NCBI RefSeq assembly: GCF_002813775.1
Contig: NZ_CP020370.1
Location: 1,517,501 to 1,581,500, forward strand
Origin: Candidatus Thiodictyon syntrophicum
GTDB lineage: Bacteria; Pseudomonadota; Gammaproteobacteria; Chromatiales; Chromatiaceae
Direction: 5' to 3'
DNA length: 64,000 bases
Shown: one piece after another, positions 9,474 to 17,655 of the stretch
How the letters are laid out: each line of letters begins with the position of its first letter
Numbering within the stretch: the stretch's first letter is position 1
Translations under genes and position numbers: made by a program
Notes under the pieces: generated by a model
Told to the model about the DNA's origin: nothing
Database searches by the model: none
Seen by the model: only the letters and a program-made list of their open reading frames with translations

Positions 9474-10792
9474 GCGACGTCGGCATGGGCGCTCCGTTAT
9501 TACCTCAAGGCATGCCGCCCAGCGCTCGGGGCGCCAGCGGTGGACTTCGAGAATCCAGGCATCGACCTGCCGGCGGGCGAGCGCCACCAAGCGCCAGGGG
9601 GTTACCCGGCGGGGCTGGTCCAGACGGTCCCAAGCCGCCGGGCTCTGGTGCTGAATGTGTCGTTCGATCACCAACGCATACAGCAACTTGCCGAGGATCC
9701 AGACGGTGCCCAGCGCACTGTTCTGCTGGGTGCGCAGGTGGTCCAGGTCGAGCAGGCTTTTCAGTCGCTTGAACATCAACTCCACTTGCCAGCGGCAACG
9801 ATAGAGCGCCAGTACGGCGCTCCCATCCACGGCGTCCGGCGGCACGGTGGTGAACACCATCATCCAGCCAGTCAGAAAGAGGGCCGCGGCGCTCGGCGTC
9901 CAACCCTTGCGCTTGGCGACCTTGCGGCAGCGCTGACACGCCGCGGCGGCCGCGGCCGGCGGCAAGCGCACGGCGTGTAGCCAGCCCGGTCCACTGGTCT
10001 GCTGGCCGCGCAGCCACACGGGGACCGTGACCGTATCATCCGTCGCCGCGCGCAGGTGCGCGGCGACGTCCAGCCGCGCCGCGGTGGGATCGCGTTGCTC
10101 CTCGCCCATCTCACGCAGGTATAACGGCATGGCCGTCGGCATCAGACGCACGACCACCCACACCTGACGGGCGCTTAGTTCGAGGATCACCTGCGGCTGA
10201 TTGTAGCCCCGATCGGCCAGCACGATGTCGCCAGCCTGCCAGGGGTAACGCGCCAGGCTTTCCGCACCCTCGACCCCGGTCACTTGCACCACATGCATGG
10301 TCAGATTGGTCAGGTCCAAGACCAAGTGCACCCGGTAATCCGTGCCCGTCGCACCCGGTCCTTGCAGCGACGACCCGTCCACCACCAGCAACCGGAAGCC
10401 TGTCACTGCCGTCATCGCCGCCGGCAACATGCGATGCAACAACGCCTTCAGCCACGGACCGCACGCCATCAGGCGCTGGCGGATCGCGGTATCCGTGAGC
10501 CGTTGCTGCCACAACGTGAACGTTCCGGCGGTGGTGCGCAGCGCTTGGTCCAACCCGCAGTACAACATCAGCAACTGCAGCAGGTCCGCGGGTGTCCTGA
10601 CCTTGCGACTGCGCGTAAACGCCTTGAACTCCCGCGCTTGCTCGGCATAGTCGGCCGGCAGTTCCTTCAGAAATTCCTCAAAAGCGACGGCGGCGGGCTT
10701 GGGTGCTGGCATAATGGCGGTCGAATCCCCGCACTATCGCCGATCTGCGCTTATTACTCAAGGGCTTGCAGGCTTAAGTTGGCGCCTATGGG
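9393..10792. mobile_element. IS4-family insertion sequence
   Basis: A 1400-base element bounded by perfect 21-base inverted terminal repeats (9393-9413 and 10772-10792; inner sequence ggcgccaacttaagc). It carries one transposase gene on the minus strand. The left end interrupts a gacggggtat repeat tract and the right end abuts a palindromic repeat missing its first bases (copy B), so the element landed in the repeat array. I could not identify an exact target duplication. Confidence 0.88.
9408..10712 (-). CDS. IS4-family DDE transposase
   Basis: 434 residues, usual length for the family. RNase H-fold DDE transposase: LLVVDGSSLQGPGA carries the first Asp, VLADRGYNQPQVI the second. The diagnostic IS4 YREK signature is intact (Y-R-C-R-W-Q-V-E with K seven residues later, in YRCRWQVELMFKRLKSLLD). 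The stop lies inside the left terminal repeat. No frameshift is seen, so the element may still be active. Confidence 0.92.
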   Translation of the reverse strand: MPAPKPAAVAFEEFLKELPADYAEQAREFKAFTRSRKVRTPADLLQLLMLYCGLDQALRTTAGTFTLWQQRLTDTAIRQRLMACGPWLKALLHRMLPAAMTAVTGFRLLVVDGSSLQGPGATGTDYRVHLVLDLTNLTMHVVQVTGVEGAESLARYPWQAGDIVLADRGYNQPQVILELSARQVWVVVRLMPTAMPLYLREMGEEQRDPTAARLDVAAHLRAATDDTVTVPVWLRGQQTSGPGWLHAVRLPPAAAAAACQRCRKVAKRKGWTPSAAALFLTGWMMVFTTVPPDAVDGSAVLALYRCRWQVELMFKRLKSLLDLDHLRTQQNSALGTVWILGKLLYALVIERHIQHQSPAAWDRLDQPRRVTPWRLVALARRQVDAWILEVHRWRPERWAACLEVITERPCRRRLQTLPAAVIAFLSAPGNQLVA

Positions 10793-10892
10793 CATTCGCC
10801 CCGTCCCGAATGTTTGATCCGTGGCCGACCGTTGATTGGAACCGGCAGGCTCGGGGAAAACGTTTCGGACGGGGCGAATGCCCCGTCCGGCC
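10791..10892. repeat. Palindromic repeat, copy B (5' end cut by the IS)
   Basis: Same family as copy A, but its first bases are replaced by the right terminal repeat of the IS4 element. It begins at ggcattcgccccgtcc. The central part (gatccgtggccgaccgttgattgg) and the right arm are complete. Confidence 0.8.
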
Positions 10893-10956
10893 CATGATTG
10901 AACGTCCGTCACCAAACAGGACGGGGTATGCCAAAGCAGCCAGTGCCAACAAGCCA

Positions 10957-11131
10957 GACGGGGTGTGCCCCATCAACCGCGGCGGGACGGGGCATTCGCC
11001 CCGTCCCGAACGTTTGATCCGTGGCTGACCGTTGATTGGAACCGGCAGGTTCGGAGAAAACGTTTCGGACGGGGCGAATGCCCCGTCCGGCCATTGCCGA
11101 TGGCCCTTTCCCTGATCGAGCGTCATTCACT
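10957..11131. repeat. 175-bp composite repeat, copy C, upstream of the RAYT gene
   Basis: Contains a full palindromic repeat (10983-11092) plus flanks: gacggggtgtgccccatcaa on the left and a tail ending gatcgagcgtcattcact on the right. The same 175-base unit recurs nearly unchanged at 13300-13474. It ends 33 bases before the RAYT start codon. Confidence 0.85.
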
Positions 11132-11164
11132 TGAGCGTTATTTACCCGAGCGACAGCAAACATC

Positions 11165-11665
11165 ATGCCCTCACGCCGCGTGCCAGTGGACCTGAATGCC
11201 GGGACCTATTTCCTGACTCTCACGGTGCAGCGCTGGTATTACCTGTTCGACCGCCACAACCGCTGGCTGATCCTGGCTGACTCAATACGCTATTGTCAAA
11301 GTCACAAGGGTCTGGAACTCAACGGCTATGTGTTCATGTTGAACCACATCCACCTGATCGTGACCTCCCCGGACATCGCCGGCTTTCTGCGCGACTTCAA
11401 GCGGTTCACGTCCAAGCAACTGAAGGAGAATATCGCGGCCACCGAGCCGGGCGTCCTTAAGTTATTCGTCGATGACGCGGGGACCTATCGACTGTGGATG
11501 GATACGAATGCGCCGAAGAAGATCGAGAATCCGGATTTCTATGTGCAGAAGCTCAATTATGTGCATGAGAATCCGGTGCGCAAGGGTTACGTGGCCCGCG
11601 CTGAGCATTGGGTCTGGTCTTCAGCAAATCCGGATTCGCCGCTGGAGGTCGGGATTCTGTCGTGA
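11165..11665 (+). CDS. REP-associated tyrosine transposase (RAYT)
   Basis: 166 residues of the Y1/HUH transposase family PF01797. It has an N-terminal beta strand (GTYFLTLTVQRW), the HUH metal motif in MLNHIHLIV (about residues 59-67) and the C-terminal block YVQKLNYVHENPVRKGYV, which holds the catalytic Tyr region, followed by WVWSSA. RAYTs nick and move REP-type palindromes as single strands in other bacteria. Here copies C and D of a palindromic repeat flank the gene, the expected arrangement. The length is near the family norm and no frame damage is seen, so it may be functional. Start is ATG 11165, giving MPSRRVPVDL. Confidence 0.9.
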   Translation: MPSRRVPVDLNAGTYFLTLTVQRWYYLFDRHNRWLILADSIRYCQSHKGLELNGYVFMLNHIHLIVTSPDIAGFLRDFKRFTSKQLKENIAATEPGVLKLFVDDAGTYRLWMDTNAPKKIENPDFYVQKLNYVHENPVRKGYVARAEHWVWSSANPDSPLEVGILS

Positions 11666-11689
11666 CCCGGACTTGAGTTATTCCGTCGC

Positions 11690-11756
11690 CGATCATTGGC
11701 ATGAGCCCGCAGGTCCGGAGAGAACGTTTCGGACGGGGCGGATGCCCCGTCCGGCC
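11690..11756. repeat. Palindromic repeat, copy D (right half)
   Basis: Half copy directly downstream of the RAYT gene. It keeps the spacer-like part (gatcattggcatgagcc) and the right arm with its own short palindrome, but lacks the left palindrome. Confidence 0.75.
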
Positions 11757-11860
11757 CATGTCACGGCGCTGGCCGGTATTCGCGACCTCGTTTGGGTGGC
11801 TCGGTTGCGGTTGGGTGGGTTACAAGGCGGACGCCTAAGCGGGCATCCGCCTTACAGCAC

Positions 11861-12229
11861 TCACAGGGGCAGCACGCGCACCCGGCTGCGCCCGGGTTCG
11901 ATCACCACCAGGGCGCCCGCCTCCAGGTCCGCACGGAAGCGGCGCAGTGACGCGAGCAATGGTCCGCCGATCTGCTCCGGCAACACCCGCGGCCCGCGCA
12001 ATTGGATCACACTCGGCCGTCCGGCGTGGGTCAACGCCAGCATGGTCGAGAAATCGAGATCGTGCGTGAACACCGTGTAACCATGTGTGCTCGCCCAGGC
12101 CATGATCTCCCGATCGGTGGCCGTTGGATCGCCGACCTGCGCCCAGTGACGGGCAATCACCCCTGCCTCGGCCAGGAATGGAACCCACTCCGGCGAGAGG
12201 TTGATGTCGATGATCAGCCGCAATGTCAT
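11861..12229 (-). CDS. DUF5615 PIN-like toxin
   Basis: 122 residues. IIDINLSPEW at the N-terminus and FTHDLDFSTML near residue 60 carry the acidic residues of the DUF5615 PIN-like fold, a putative ribonuclease toxin. The start at 12229 overlaps the stop of the upstream DUF433 gene by four bases (ATGA), which is why I reject a longer reading frame. The pairing with DUF433 is a recognised toxin-antitoxin arrangement. Activity is inferred from the family. Confidence 0.85.
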   Translation of the reverse strand: MTLRLIIDINLSPEWVPFLAEAGVIARHWAQVGDPTATDREIMAWASTHGYTVFTHDLDFSTMLALTHAGRPSVIQLRGPRVLPEQIGGPLLASLRRFRADLEAGALVVIEPGRSRVRVLPL

Positions 12230-12453
12230 GCGCCGACCAAGTCTTCTTCGCGTTCCTCGAGCCGCCAGGCGGCGTAGGCCAACGCGGCATCCAGGTCTTC
12301 CGGCTCGAGGTAGGGGTAAGCCGCGAGGACTCGCTCGCGGCTGACACCGGTCGCCATGAGTCCGAGCAAGGTACCAACCGTGATGCGCAAACCGCGGATG
12401 CAGGGCTTGCCGCCCATCACGGCCGGATCGAGAGTGACGCGATCGAGGTTCAT
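12226..12453 (-). CDS. DUF433 antitoxin
   Basis: 75 residues with the DUF433 signature: VMGGKPCIRGLRITV (the GGxPxIxGTRI-type motif) followed by a helix-turn-helix-like stretch ending EPEDLDAALAYA. DUF433 proteins act as antitoxins or DNA-binding partners of DUF5615 toxins. It is translationally coupled to the downstream toxin by an ATGA overlap. A ribosome site (aggggaatt) precedes ATG 12453. Confidence 0.88.
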   Translation of the reverse strand: MNLDRVTLDPAVMGGKPCIRGLRITVGTLLGLMATGVSRERVLAAYPYLEPEDLDAALAYAAWRLEEREEDLVGA

Positions 12454-12587
12454 AGCTAATTCCCCTGTGGTTGGCCCTGGACGAAACGGGATCTGGCAAT
12501 GGCTGGACGCCGCTCGTTGTCACCGCTAGCGTACTCCAGATCGCGCGCGCCGTGGCGCGCGTGTCAGCGCCACCCAGCCAGGCTTAC

Positions 12588-12615
12588 TTTCGGACGGGGC
12601 GAATGCCCCATCCGG
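12588..12615. repeat. Palindromic repeat, copy E (arm only)
   Basis: A single arm of the palindromic repeat (ttcggacggggcgaatgcc, then ccatccggc) with one change in the palindrome. It lies between the toxin-antitoxin pair and the Rpn remnant. Confidence 0.65.
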
Positions 12616-12650
12616 CATGTTGAAAGGCGGTCTGCGCGGGATCATAGTGC

Positions 12651-12668
12651 CTGAAATAGCTATTTCAG
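12651..12668. promoter_or_regulatory. Perfect 18-bp palindrome
   Basis: ctgaaatagctatttcag is a perfect palindrome in otherwise GC-rich DNA. It resembles a dimeric repressor operator or a small hairpin. It sits about 200 bases upstream of the DUF433/DUF5615 operon start, and about 100 bases before the Rpn remnant on the other side. No promoter is evident beside it. Confidence 0.4.
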
Positions 12669-12772
12669 TACATCCATGTTGAAACTCGTTTTCGGCAATG
12701 TGGCAGGACGCGATGGCGCAGCCGGCTGGAGTGCGGCGTACGGGCGCGCGGGGGTATAGCTCAAGCCCGCGT

Positions 12773-13290
12773 GAGGACTGGCTGTCGCTTATCGACTTCA
12801 GCACGCTGGAGAAACAGGGTGGCAGCTATGTCACCGACGGGCTGCGCGAGCGCGAGGACGACATCATCTGGTGCTTTACAACGGCACAGGACGCTGGACG
12901 GCGGCGCGCGACATCGCCGAACTGATCGTCCCGCTGCCCAACGCCCTGGCCCGCTACCGGCCCCAACACCGCTATCATCTGATCGATGAGGGCCGCATTG
13001 GGGAGGAAACCTTGGGGCAGGCGACCAGTGTGGCGGCCGAGCTGGTGCGGCTGGAAACCCTGGCCGTCGAGGGTCCGGAGGCGCTCCGCCCGATCCTGCG
13101 TCGGCTTGGTACCCGGTTGCAGGGCCCGCGCTACGCCAGCCTGCGGCGGGCGCTGACGGTCTGGTTTGCACGGGTCTTGCTGCGGCGCCTGCTGCCGGGC
13201 GAGAATTTGCCGCAACTGCACGATTTAGGGGAGGTCGAGACGATGCTTTCCGAACACGTTGACGAGTGGACTCGGGCCGGGCGGGGTATG
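12773..13290 (+). pseudogene. Rpn/transposase_31-family nuclease remnant
   Basis: Two fragments of the same family in different frames. The first, DWLSLIDFSTLEKQGGSYV then REREDDIIW, is the N-terminal part with the D..W motif. It is followed at once by LYNGTGRWTAARDIAELI, which normally lies ~70 residues further on, then LRRLGTRLQGPRY and a C-terminal helical tail. The central PD-(D/E)XK core with the catalytic Glu/Gln is missing, and the 5' end lacks the family's usual first residues. The frame then runs into the repeat at 13300. Rpn proteins are recombination-promoting nucleases; this copy cannot be active. Confidence 0.75.
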
Positions 13291-13299
13291 CTCAAACCG

Positions 13300-13474
13300 G
13301 ACGGGGTATGCCCCATCAACCGCGGCGGGACGGGGCATTCGCCCCGTCCCGAACGTTTGATCCGTCGCCGACCGTTGATTGAAACCGGCAGGTTCGGGGA
13401 AAACGTTTCGGACGGGGCGAATGCCCCGTCCGGCCATTGCCGATGGCCCTTTCCCTGATCGAGCGTCATTCACT
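13300..13474. repeat. 175-bp composite repeat, copy F
   Basis: Second full-length copy of the composite unit seen at 10957-11131. It contains the full palindromic repeat (13327-13434) and the same tail (tgatcgagcgtcattcact). The two copies have exactly equal length and only scattered base differences. Confidence 0.85.
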
Positions 13475-13541
13475 CATGCGGAATTTGATGGCCTCCACCG
13501 GGTCAGCAGGGCCGACGGGGTAGTGTCGATTCTCGTAAGCC

Positions 13542-14999
13542 TCAACCAACGTCACGAGCACCCTCCGCCCGGCGGCAGATCTCCCGGGTCAGGCCAGCGA
13601 AGATGACCTGGTGGAAGGGCTCCATCGCGAGCCAGTACATGAGTCCCCAAACCCCGGCGGGGTGCCAGTAGGCAGTGGCGGTCAGCCGGGTGCGGCCGCC
13701 CGGCAGGGGCTCCAACTCGAACTCCAGCACCCCGGCCCCGGGGGCGCGCAGGCCGAAGGTCATGGTCAGGCGCCGCTCGGGTTCGACCCCGATCACCTCC
13801 CAGGTGTCGATCCGGTCGCCCACCCGCACCTGTGTGGGGTGGCGTCGACCGCGGGCCAGCCCCCGGCCGCCGACCATCCAGTCCATGGTCTCGCGGATGG
13901 TCCAGAGTGAATTCAGATAGTAGTACCGGTTGTCCCCGCCGATGGCGGTCACCACGGCCCACACCGCCGCCGCGGGGGCGGTGGTGACGGCGCTGCCGCC
14001 GGCGCGCTTGGCGTAATAGGCGTAGTCGAGTCGGCCTTGGCGCATGTTGAAGGCTCCTTCGGTCCAGCGGGCCAGGACCTGGGCGTTGCGTTCCGCCGCA
14101 AAGGCGGCCTCGACCGATTCCCGGAAGTCGAGCAGGCGCTGCGGGACCAGTCGCCGCAGTTGCTCCGGGTTGGCGGTAAAGTCGTGCTTCAGGCCCTCGA
14201 TCAGGGCGCGGGCCACGTTGGTGGGTACGGCGGTGACGAAGCGCAGCCAATAGGCCGAGAGCTTGGGGCTCAAGACCGGTACCGGGATGATCCAGGGCGG
14301 GCGCCGACCCGCCGCCTCCGCCAGGGTGCGCATCATCTGGGCGTAGGTGAGCGTTTCCGGTCCGGCCGCGTCGAGGACTTGGTTGGCGGTCTCGGGGAGA
14401 CCCGGGGCCAGCGCCAGGTATTCCAGCAGGTTGTCCAGCGCGATCGGGGGTGACTTGGCCGTGACCCACCGCGGCGTGATCATCACCGGCAGGTGGTAGA
14501 CCAGGTCGCGCATGACCTCGAAGGCAGCCGAGCCCGGGCCGACGATGATCCCGGCCCGCAGTTCAGTGACCGGCACCGCCCCGCGGCGCAGTACCTCCCC
14601 GGTGTCGCGCCGCGAGACGATGTGTTCACTCACGGCGTCCGCCGGCACCAGGCCGCCCAGGTAACAGATGCGCTCCACCCCGGCGGTGGCCGCCGCGGCG
14701 GCGAAGTTGGCCGCCGCCGCCAGGTCCAGGCGCCCGAAGTCCTTGCCGGCACCCATGGAGTGGACCAGATAGTAGGCGATGCTGACCCCGGCCAGGGCCG
14801 CGGGGAGGCTCGCCGGGTCGAGTGCGTCCGCCTCGACGATCTCCACCCCGAGCCAGCCGCGCGCCTCCAGGGTCTTGGGCCTGCGCGAGGAGACCCGCAC
14901 CCGGGCCCCGGCCGCGAGCAGGCGCGGGACCAGATAGGTGCCGATGTAGCCGCTGGCGCCGAAGACGAGTCGCAGACGGGGGTCTTGGGAGAGTGGCAT
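13542..14999 (-). CDS. NAD(P)-binding SDR-type protein fused to DUF2867
   Basis: 485 residues. The N-terminal half is an atypical short-chain dehydrogenase/NmrA-like Rossmann domain: LVFGASGYIGTYLVPRLL (GxxGxxG, residues ~10-27), then YYLVHSMG and ELRAGIIVGPGSAAFE. The C-terminal part (about residues 330-480: GDNRYYYLNSLWTIRETMDW, WEVIGVEPERRLTM, LEPLPGGRTRLT) is a DUF2867/SRPBCC-like ligand-binding fold. This two-domain arrangement is common in proteobacteria and actinobacteria; the substrate is unknown. Start is ATG 14999. A strong hairpin lies in the 5' intergenic region. Confidence 0.85.
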   Translation of the reverse strand: MPLSQDPRLRLVFGASGYIGTYLVPRLLAAGARVRVSSRRPKTLEARGWLGVEIVEADALDPASLPAALAGVSIAYYLVHSMGAGKDFGRLDLAAAANFAAAAATAGVERICYLGGLVPADAVSEHIVSRRDTGEVLRRGAVPVTELRAGIIVGPGSAAFEVMRDLVYHLPVMITPRWVTAKSPPIALDNLLEYLALAPGLPETANQVLDAAGPETLTYAQMMRTLAEAAGRRPPWIIPVPVLSPKLSAYWLRFVTAVPTNVARALIEGLKHDFTANPEQLRRLVPQRLLDFRESVEAAFAAERNAQVLARWTEGAFNMRQGRLDYAYYAKRAGGSAVTTAPAAAVWAVVTAIGGDNRYYYLNSLWTIRETMDWMVGGRGLARGRRHPTQVRVGDRIDTWEVIGVEPERRLTMTFGLRAPGAGVLEFELEPLPGGRTRLTATAYWHPAGVWGLMYWLAMEPFHQVIFAGLTREICRRAEGARDVG

Positions 15000-15073
15000 G
15001 GCGTATCCCGGGGTTCGTGGCTCGAATGGGTCTGGAGGGTCGCCTGGTCATGGTTGCGGCCGACGGCGAGCGC

Positions 15074-15132
15074 GGTCCGCACAGCGGACCCTACGGGCGC
15101 GCAGCCTTCCCGTAGGGTCCGCTGTGCGGACC
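15074..15132. repeat. Perfect 24-bp inverted repeat (cgtagggt family)
   Basis: Two perfectly complementary 24-base arms (15074-15097 and 15109-15132) with an 11-base loop lie between the DUF2867-fusion gene and the Lrp gene. The right arm reads cgtagggtccgctgtgcgg in its core. A related half copy lies at 15834-15855, and elements with the same outer cgtagggt/accctacg ends lie at 21667-21779 and 25337-25417. It could end transcription of the Lrp gene, but there is no T tract, so a repeat element is the safer call. Confidence 0.8.
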
Positions 15133-15211
15133 GACAACCTATCAGCTCACGGGATGGCCGGACTCATGATCAAGGCCGTCGCCTGGCATCCCCCGCGGCT
15201 GGCACGCGCCC

Positions 15212-15679
15212 TCAAAGCCCCACCGGCAGGTTGGTGCGCTCCACCACCTGGCGCAGGACGAAACTGGAGTGTACCCCGCTGACCCCCTCGATGCGCGTGA
15301 TCCGCTCCAGCAGCAGTTCCTGGTAGTGTGCCATGTCGCGCACCACCACCTTCAGTTGGTAGTCCGCGTCCCTTCCGGTAAGCAGCAGGCACTCCAGGAC
15401 CTCCGGCATGGCCGCGACCGCGGTGTCGAAGGCCGCGAAGCGCTCCGGGGTGTGCCGGTCCATGGAGATGCTGAGGATGGCCACCAGGGTGAAGCCCAGT
15501 TGCCGGGCGTCCAAGAGCGCCCGATAGCCGAGGATGATCCCGGCCTCCTCCAGGGCGCGCACCCGCCGCAGGCAGGGTGAGGGGGACAGGCCGATGCGGT
15601 CGGCTAAGTCCTGGTTGCTCAGGCGGCCCTCGCGTTGGAGTTCTTCGAGGATGCGCCGGTCGTAGCTGTCCAGTTTCAT
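15212..15679 (-). CDS. Lrp/AsnC-family transcriptional regulator
   Basis: 155 residues, standard length. The N-terminal helix-turn-helix is LDSYDRRILEELQREGRLSN... with LADRIGLSPSPCLRRVRALE (residues ~20-42). The C-terminal RAM/AsnC effector domain contains VLECLLLTGRDADYQLKVVV and RIEGVSGVHSSFVLR. Proteins of this type bind amino acids and control amino-acid genes. It is divergent from leuA across a 257-base gap that holds an inverted repeat directly at its start, so control of leuA and of itself is likely but inferred. Confidence 0.92.
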   Translation of the reverse strand: MKLDSYDRRILEELQREGRLSNQDLADRIGLSPSPCLRRVRALEEAGIILGYRALLDARQLGFTLVAILSISMDRHTPERFAAFDTAVAAMPEVLECLLLTGRDADYQLKVVVRDMAHYQELLLERITRIEGVSGVHSSFVLRQVVERTNLPVGL

Positions 15680-15737
15680 AATTTTGCCGGGCTTTGGCGT
15701 TTGGGGGGTTTGATGGGGTCAGTTACCCGGCAAAATT
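15680..15737. promoter_or_regulatory. Inverted repeat operator candidate between lrp-type gene and leuA
   Basis: aattttgccggg at 15680-15691 is exactly repeated in reverse complement at 15726-15737 (cccggcaaaatt). The first arm touches the start codon of the regulator. The AT-rich cores suit the degenerate Lrp/AsnC binding site. Probable autoregulatory site, by position. Confidence 0.5.
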
Positions 15738-15833
15738 AGCAGAAAATTGCCTGGATGGCACCATTCGGGAACAAGTTCGCAATCATCTTCCGGGCCTTGC
15801 GGAGTAACATTTCCCCGTCGGCCAGAATGAGTA

Positions 15834-15855
15834 CGTAGGGTCCGCTGTGTGGACC
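15834..15855. repeat. Half copy of the cgtagggt repeat
   Basis: cgtagggtccgctgtgtgg plus acc matches the right arm of the hairpin at 15109-15132 with one change. No partner arm is nearby. It lies about 80 bases upstream of leuA. Confidence 0.6.
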
Positions 15856-15936
15856 GGCGACCGTGCAGCCGAGCGGATTTTAGATGAAGACGTGGAACGT
15901 CCGAATACCCCGACGCCCCGATGACTGGAGATGGCA

Positions 15937-17631
15937 ATGACCCCCTTCGACCACCGCAAATACCGTCCGAGCCCGGTGCTCGCCATGCCGGCGCGCCAAT
16001 GGCCCGACCGGACCGTCCAACAGGCGCCGATCTGGGCCAGCGTGGATCTGCGCGACGGCAACCAGGCCTTGCTGGAGCCCATGGGGCCGGCGCAGAAGCG
16101 GCGGCTCTGGCAACTCCTGGTGCGGCTTGGCGTCAAGGAGATCGAGGTCGGCTTCCCGGCCGCGAGCGTGCCCGACTTCGACTTCGTGCGGCGCCTGATC
16201 GAGGAGGGCCAGATCCCGGCGGACGTGACCATCCAGGTCCTGGTGCAGGCGCGCGAGGACCTGATCCGCCGCACCTTCGAGGCCCTGGACGGCGCCCCGC
16301 GGGCCATCGTCCACCTCTACAACAGCACCTCCCCGGTGCAGCGCGACTGGGTCTTCGGCAGCGACCGCGAGGGTGTGAAGGCGATTGCCGTCCAGGGCGC
16401 CCGCTGGGTGCGCGAGGCCGCCGCCCGCTACCCGGACACCCGCTGGACCTTCCAGTATTCGCCGGAGAGCTTCACCGCCACCGAGCCAGACTATGCCCTG
16501 GAGGTCTGCGAGGCGGTGATCGACGAGTGGCAGCCGACCCCGGGGCATCGGGCGATCATCAACCTCCCGGCCACGGTGGAGGTGGCGAGCCCCAACCGCT
16601 TTGCCGATCAGGTGGAGTGGTTCGCGACCCATATCAGCCGGCGCGACTCCCTGATCCTCTCGGTCCACACCCACAACGACCGGGGCGGGGCCGTGGCCGC
16701 GGCGGAGTTGGCCCTGCTCGCCGGGGCGGACCGGGTCGAGGGCACCCTGCTCGGCAACGGCGAGCGCACCGGCAACATGGATTTGGTCACGCTCGCCATG
16801 AACCTCTACAGCCAGGGGATCGACCCAGGTCTTGACCTTAGCCACCCGGACGAGATCCTGACCGTGGTCGGCGAGTGCACCGGGATCGTCACCCACCCCC
16901 GGCACCCCTGGGTGGGCGAACTGGTCTATACCGCCTTCTCCGGCAGTCACCAGGACGCCATCCGCAAGTGTCTGAAGCGCCAGGATGCGCAGACCCCCTG
17001 GCAGGTCGCCTATCTGCCGATCGACCCCATGGACCTGGGTCGGACCTACCAGGAGGTGGTGCGGGTCAACAGCCAGTCCGGCAAGGGCGGGGTCGCCTTC
17101 ATCATGGAGCGCGACTTTGGGCTCAACCTGCCCCGCTGGCTCCAGGTCGAATTGGCGCAGTTGGTCCAGCGCGAGAGCGAGCGCCTGGGCGGGGAGGTCG
17201 AGGGGGCGGGGATTGAGCGCCTGTTCCGCGAGCACTTCGTGCGCGACCAGGGACCGCGTCGGCTGCTCGGCTACCGGCTGATCCGCAACGGGCACGACCA
17301 TATCGAGGTGCGCCTCGGCGACGGCGCCGGTCAGCACACCCTGCGCGGGGAGGGCCAGGGGGCCATCGCCGCCTTCGTCTCCGCCTGGGTCGGCTTCGCG
17401 GGCCAGCGGGTGCAGGTGCTGGACTACCAGGAACACGCCATCGGCGAGGGCACCGATGCCGAGGCCGCCGCCTATGTGCTGCTCAATATCGACGGGGCGC
17501 GGGTGGCAGGGGCGGCGATCGACCGGGATGTGGTGGGGGCCTCGCTCAAGGCGGTGCTTTCGGCGCTGAATCGGGTGGTACCGGAGGCGGTGCCGCAAGA
17601 AGGACGGGTCAGGCAGGCCGAGGCGGCCTAG
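15937..17631 (+). CDS. leuA: 2-isopropylmalate synthase
   Basis: About 564 residues. Catalyses condensation of acetyl-CoA with 2-ketoisovalerate, the first committed step of leucine synthesis. The TIM-barrel catalytic domain shows WASVDLRDGNQALLEPM (residues ~33-49, metal Asp and catalytic Arg), VHTHNDRGGA (HxH metal site, near residue 245) and GTLLGNGERTGNMDL. The C-terminal ~120 residues (ending before VPEAVPQEG) form the leucine-sensing regulatory domain. The length and WPDRT/WASVDLRDGNQ signature fit the type 2 LeuA group. Start at 15937 is chosen because ctggag lies six bases before this ATG; the ATG six bases upstream leaves no spacing. Divergent from an Lrp-type regulator. Confidence 0.93.
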   Translation: MTPFDHRKYRPSPVLAMPARQWPDRTVQQAPIWASVDLRDGNQALLEPMGPAQKRRLWQLLVRLGVKEIEVGFPAASVPDFDFVRRLIEEGQIPADVTIQVLVQAREDLIRRTFEALDGAPRAIVHLYNSTSPVQRDWVFGSDREGVKAIAVQGARWVREAAARYPDTRWTFQYSPESFTATEPDYALEVCEAVIDEWQPTPGHRAIINLPATVEVASPNRFADQVEWFATHISRRDSLILSVHTHNDRGGAVAAAELALLAGADRVEGTLLGNGERTGNMDLVTLAMNLYSQGIDPGLDLSHPDEILTVVGECTGIVTHPRHPWVGELVYTAFSGSHQDAIRKCLKRQDAQTPWQVAYLPIDPMDLGRTYQEVVRVNSQSGKGGVAFIMERDFGLNLPRWLQVELAQLVQRESERLGGEVEGAGIERLFREHFVRDQGPRRLLGYRLIRNGHDHIEVRLGDGAGQHTLRGEGQGAIAAFVSAWVGFAGQRVQVLDYQEHAIGEGTDAEAAAYVLLNIDGARVAGAAIDRDVVGASLKAVLSALNRVVPEAVPQEGRVRQAEAA

Positions 17632-17655
17632 GCTTGCGGGGGCGCCGCACCCCGG

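Noticed and set aside
9393-10792. Target-site duplication of the IS4 element
   Set aside because: The flanks (gtatccac versus gcattcgc) are similar but not identical; insertion into degenerate repeats explains the likeness.
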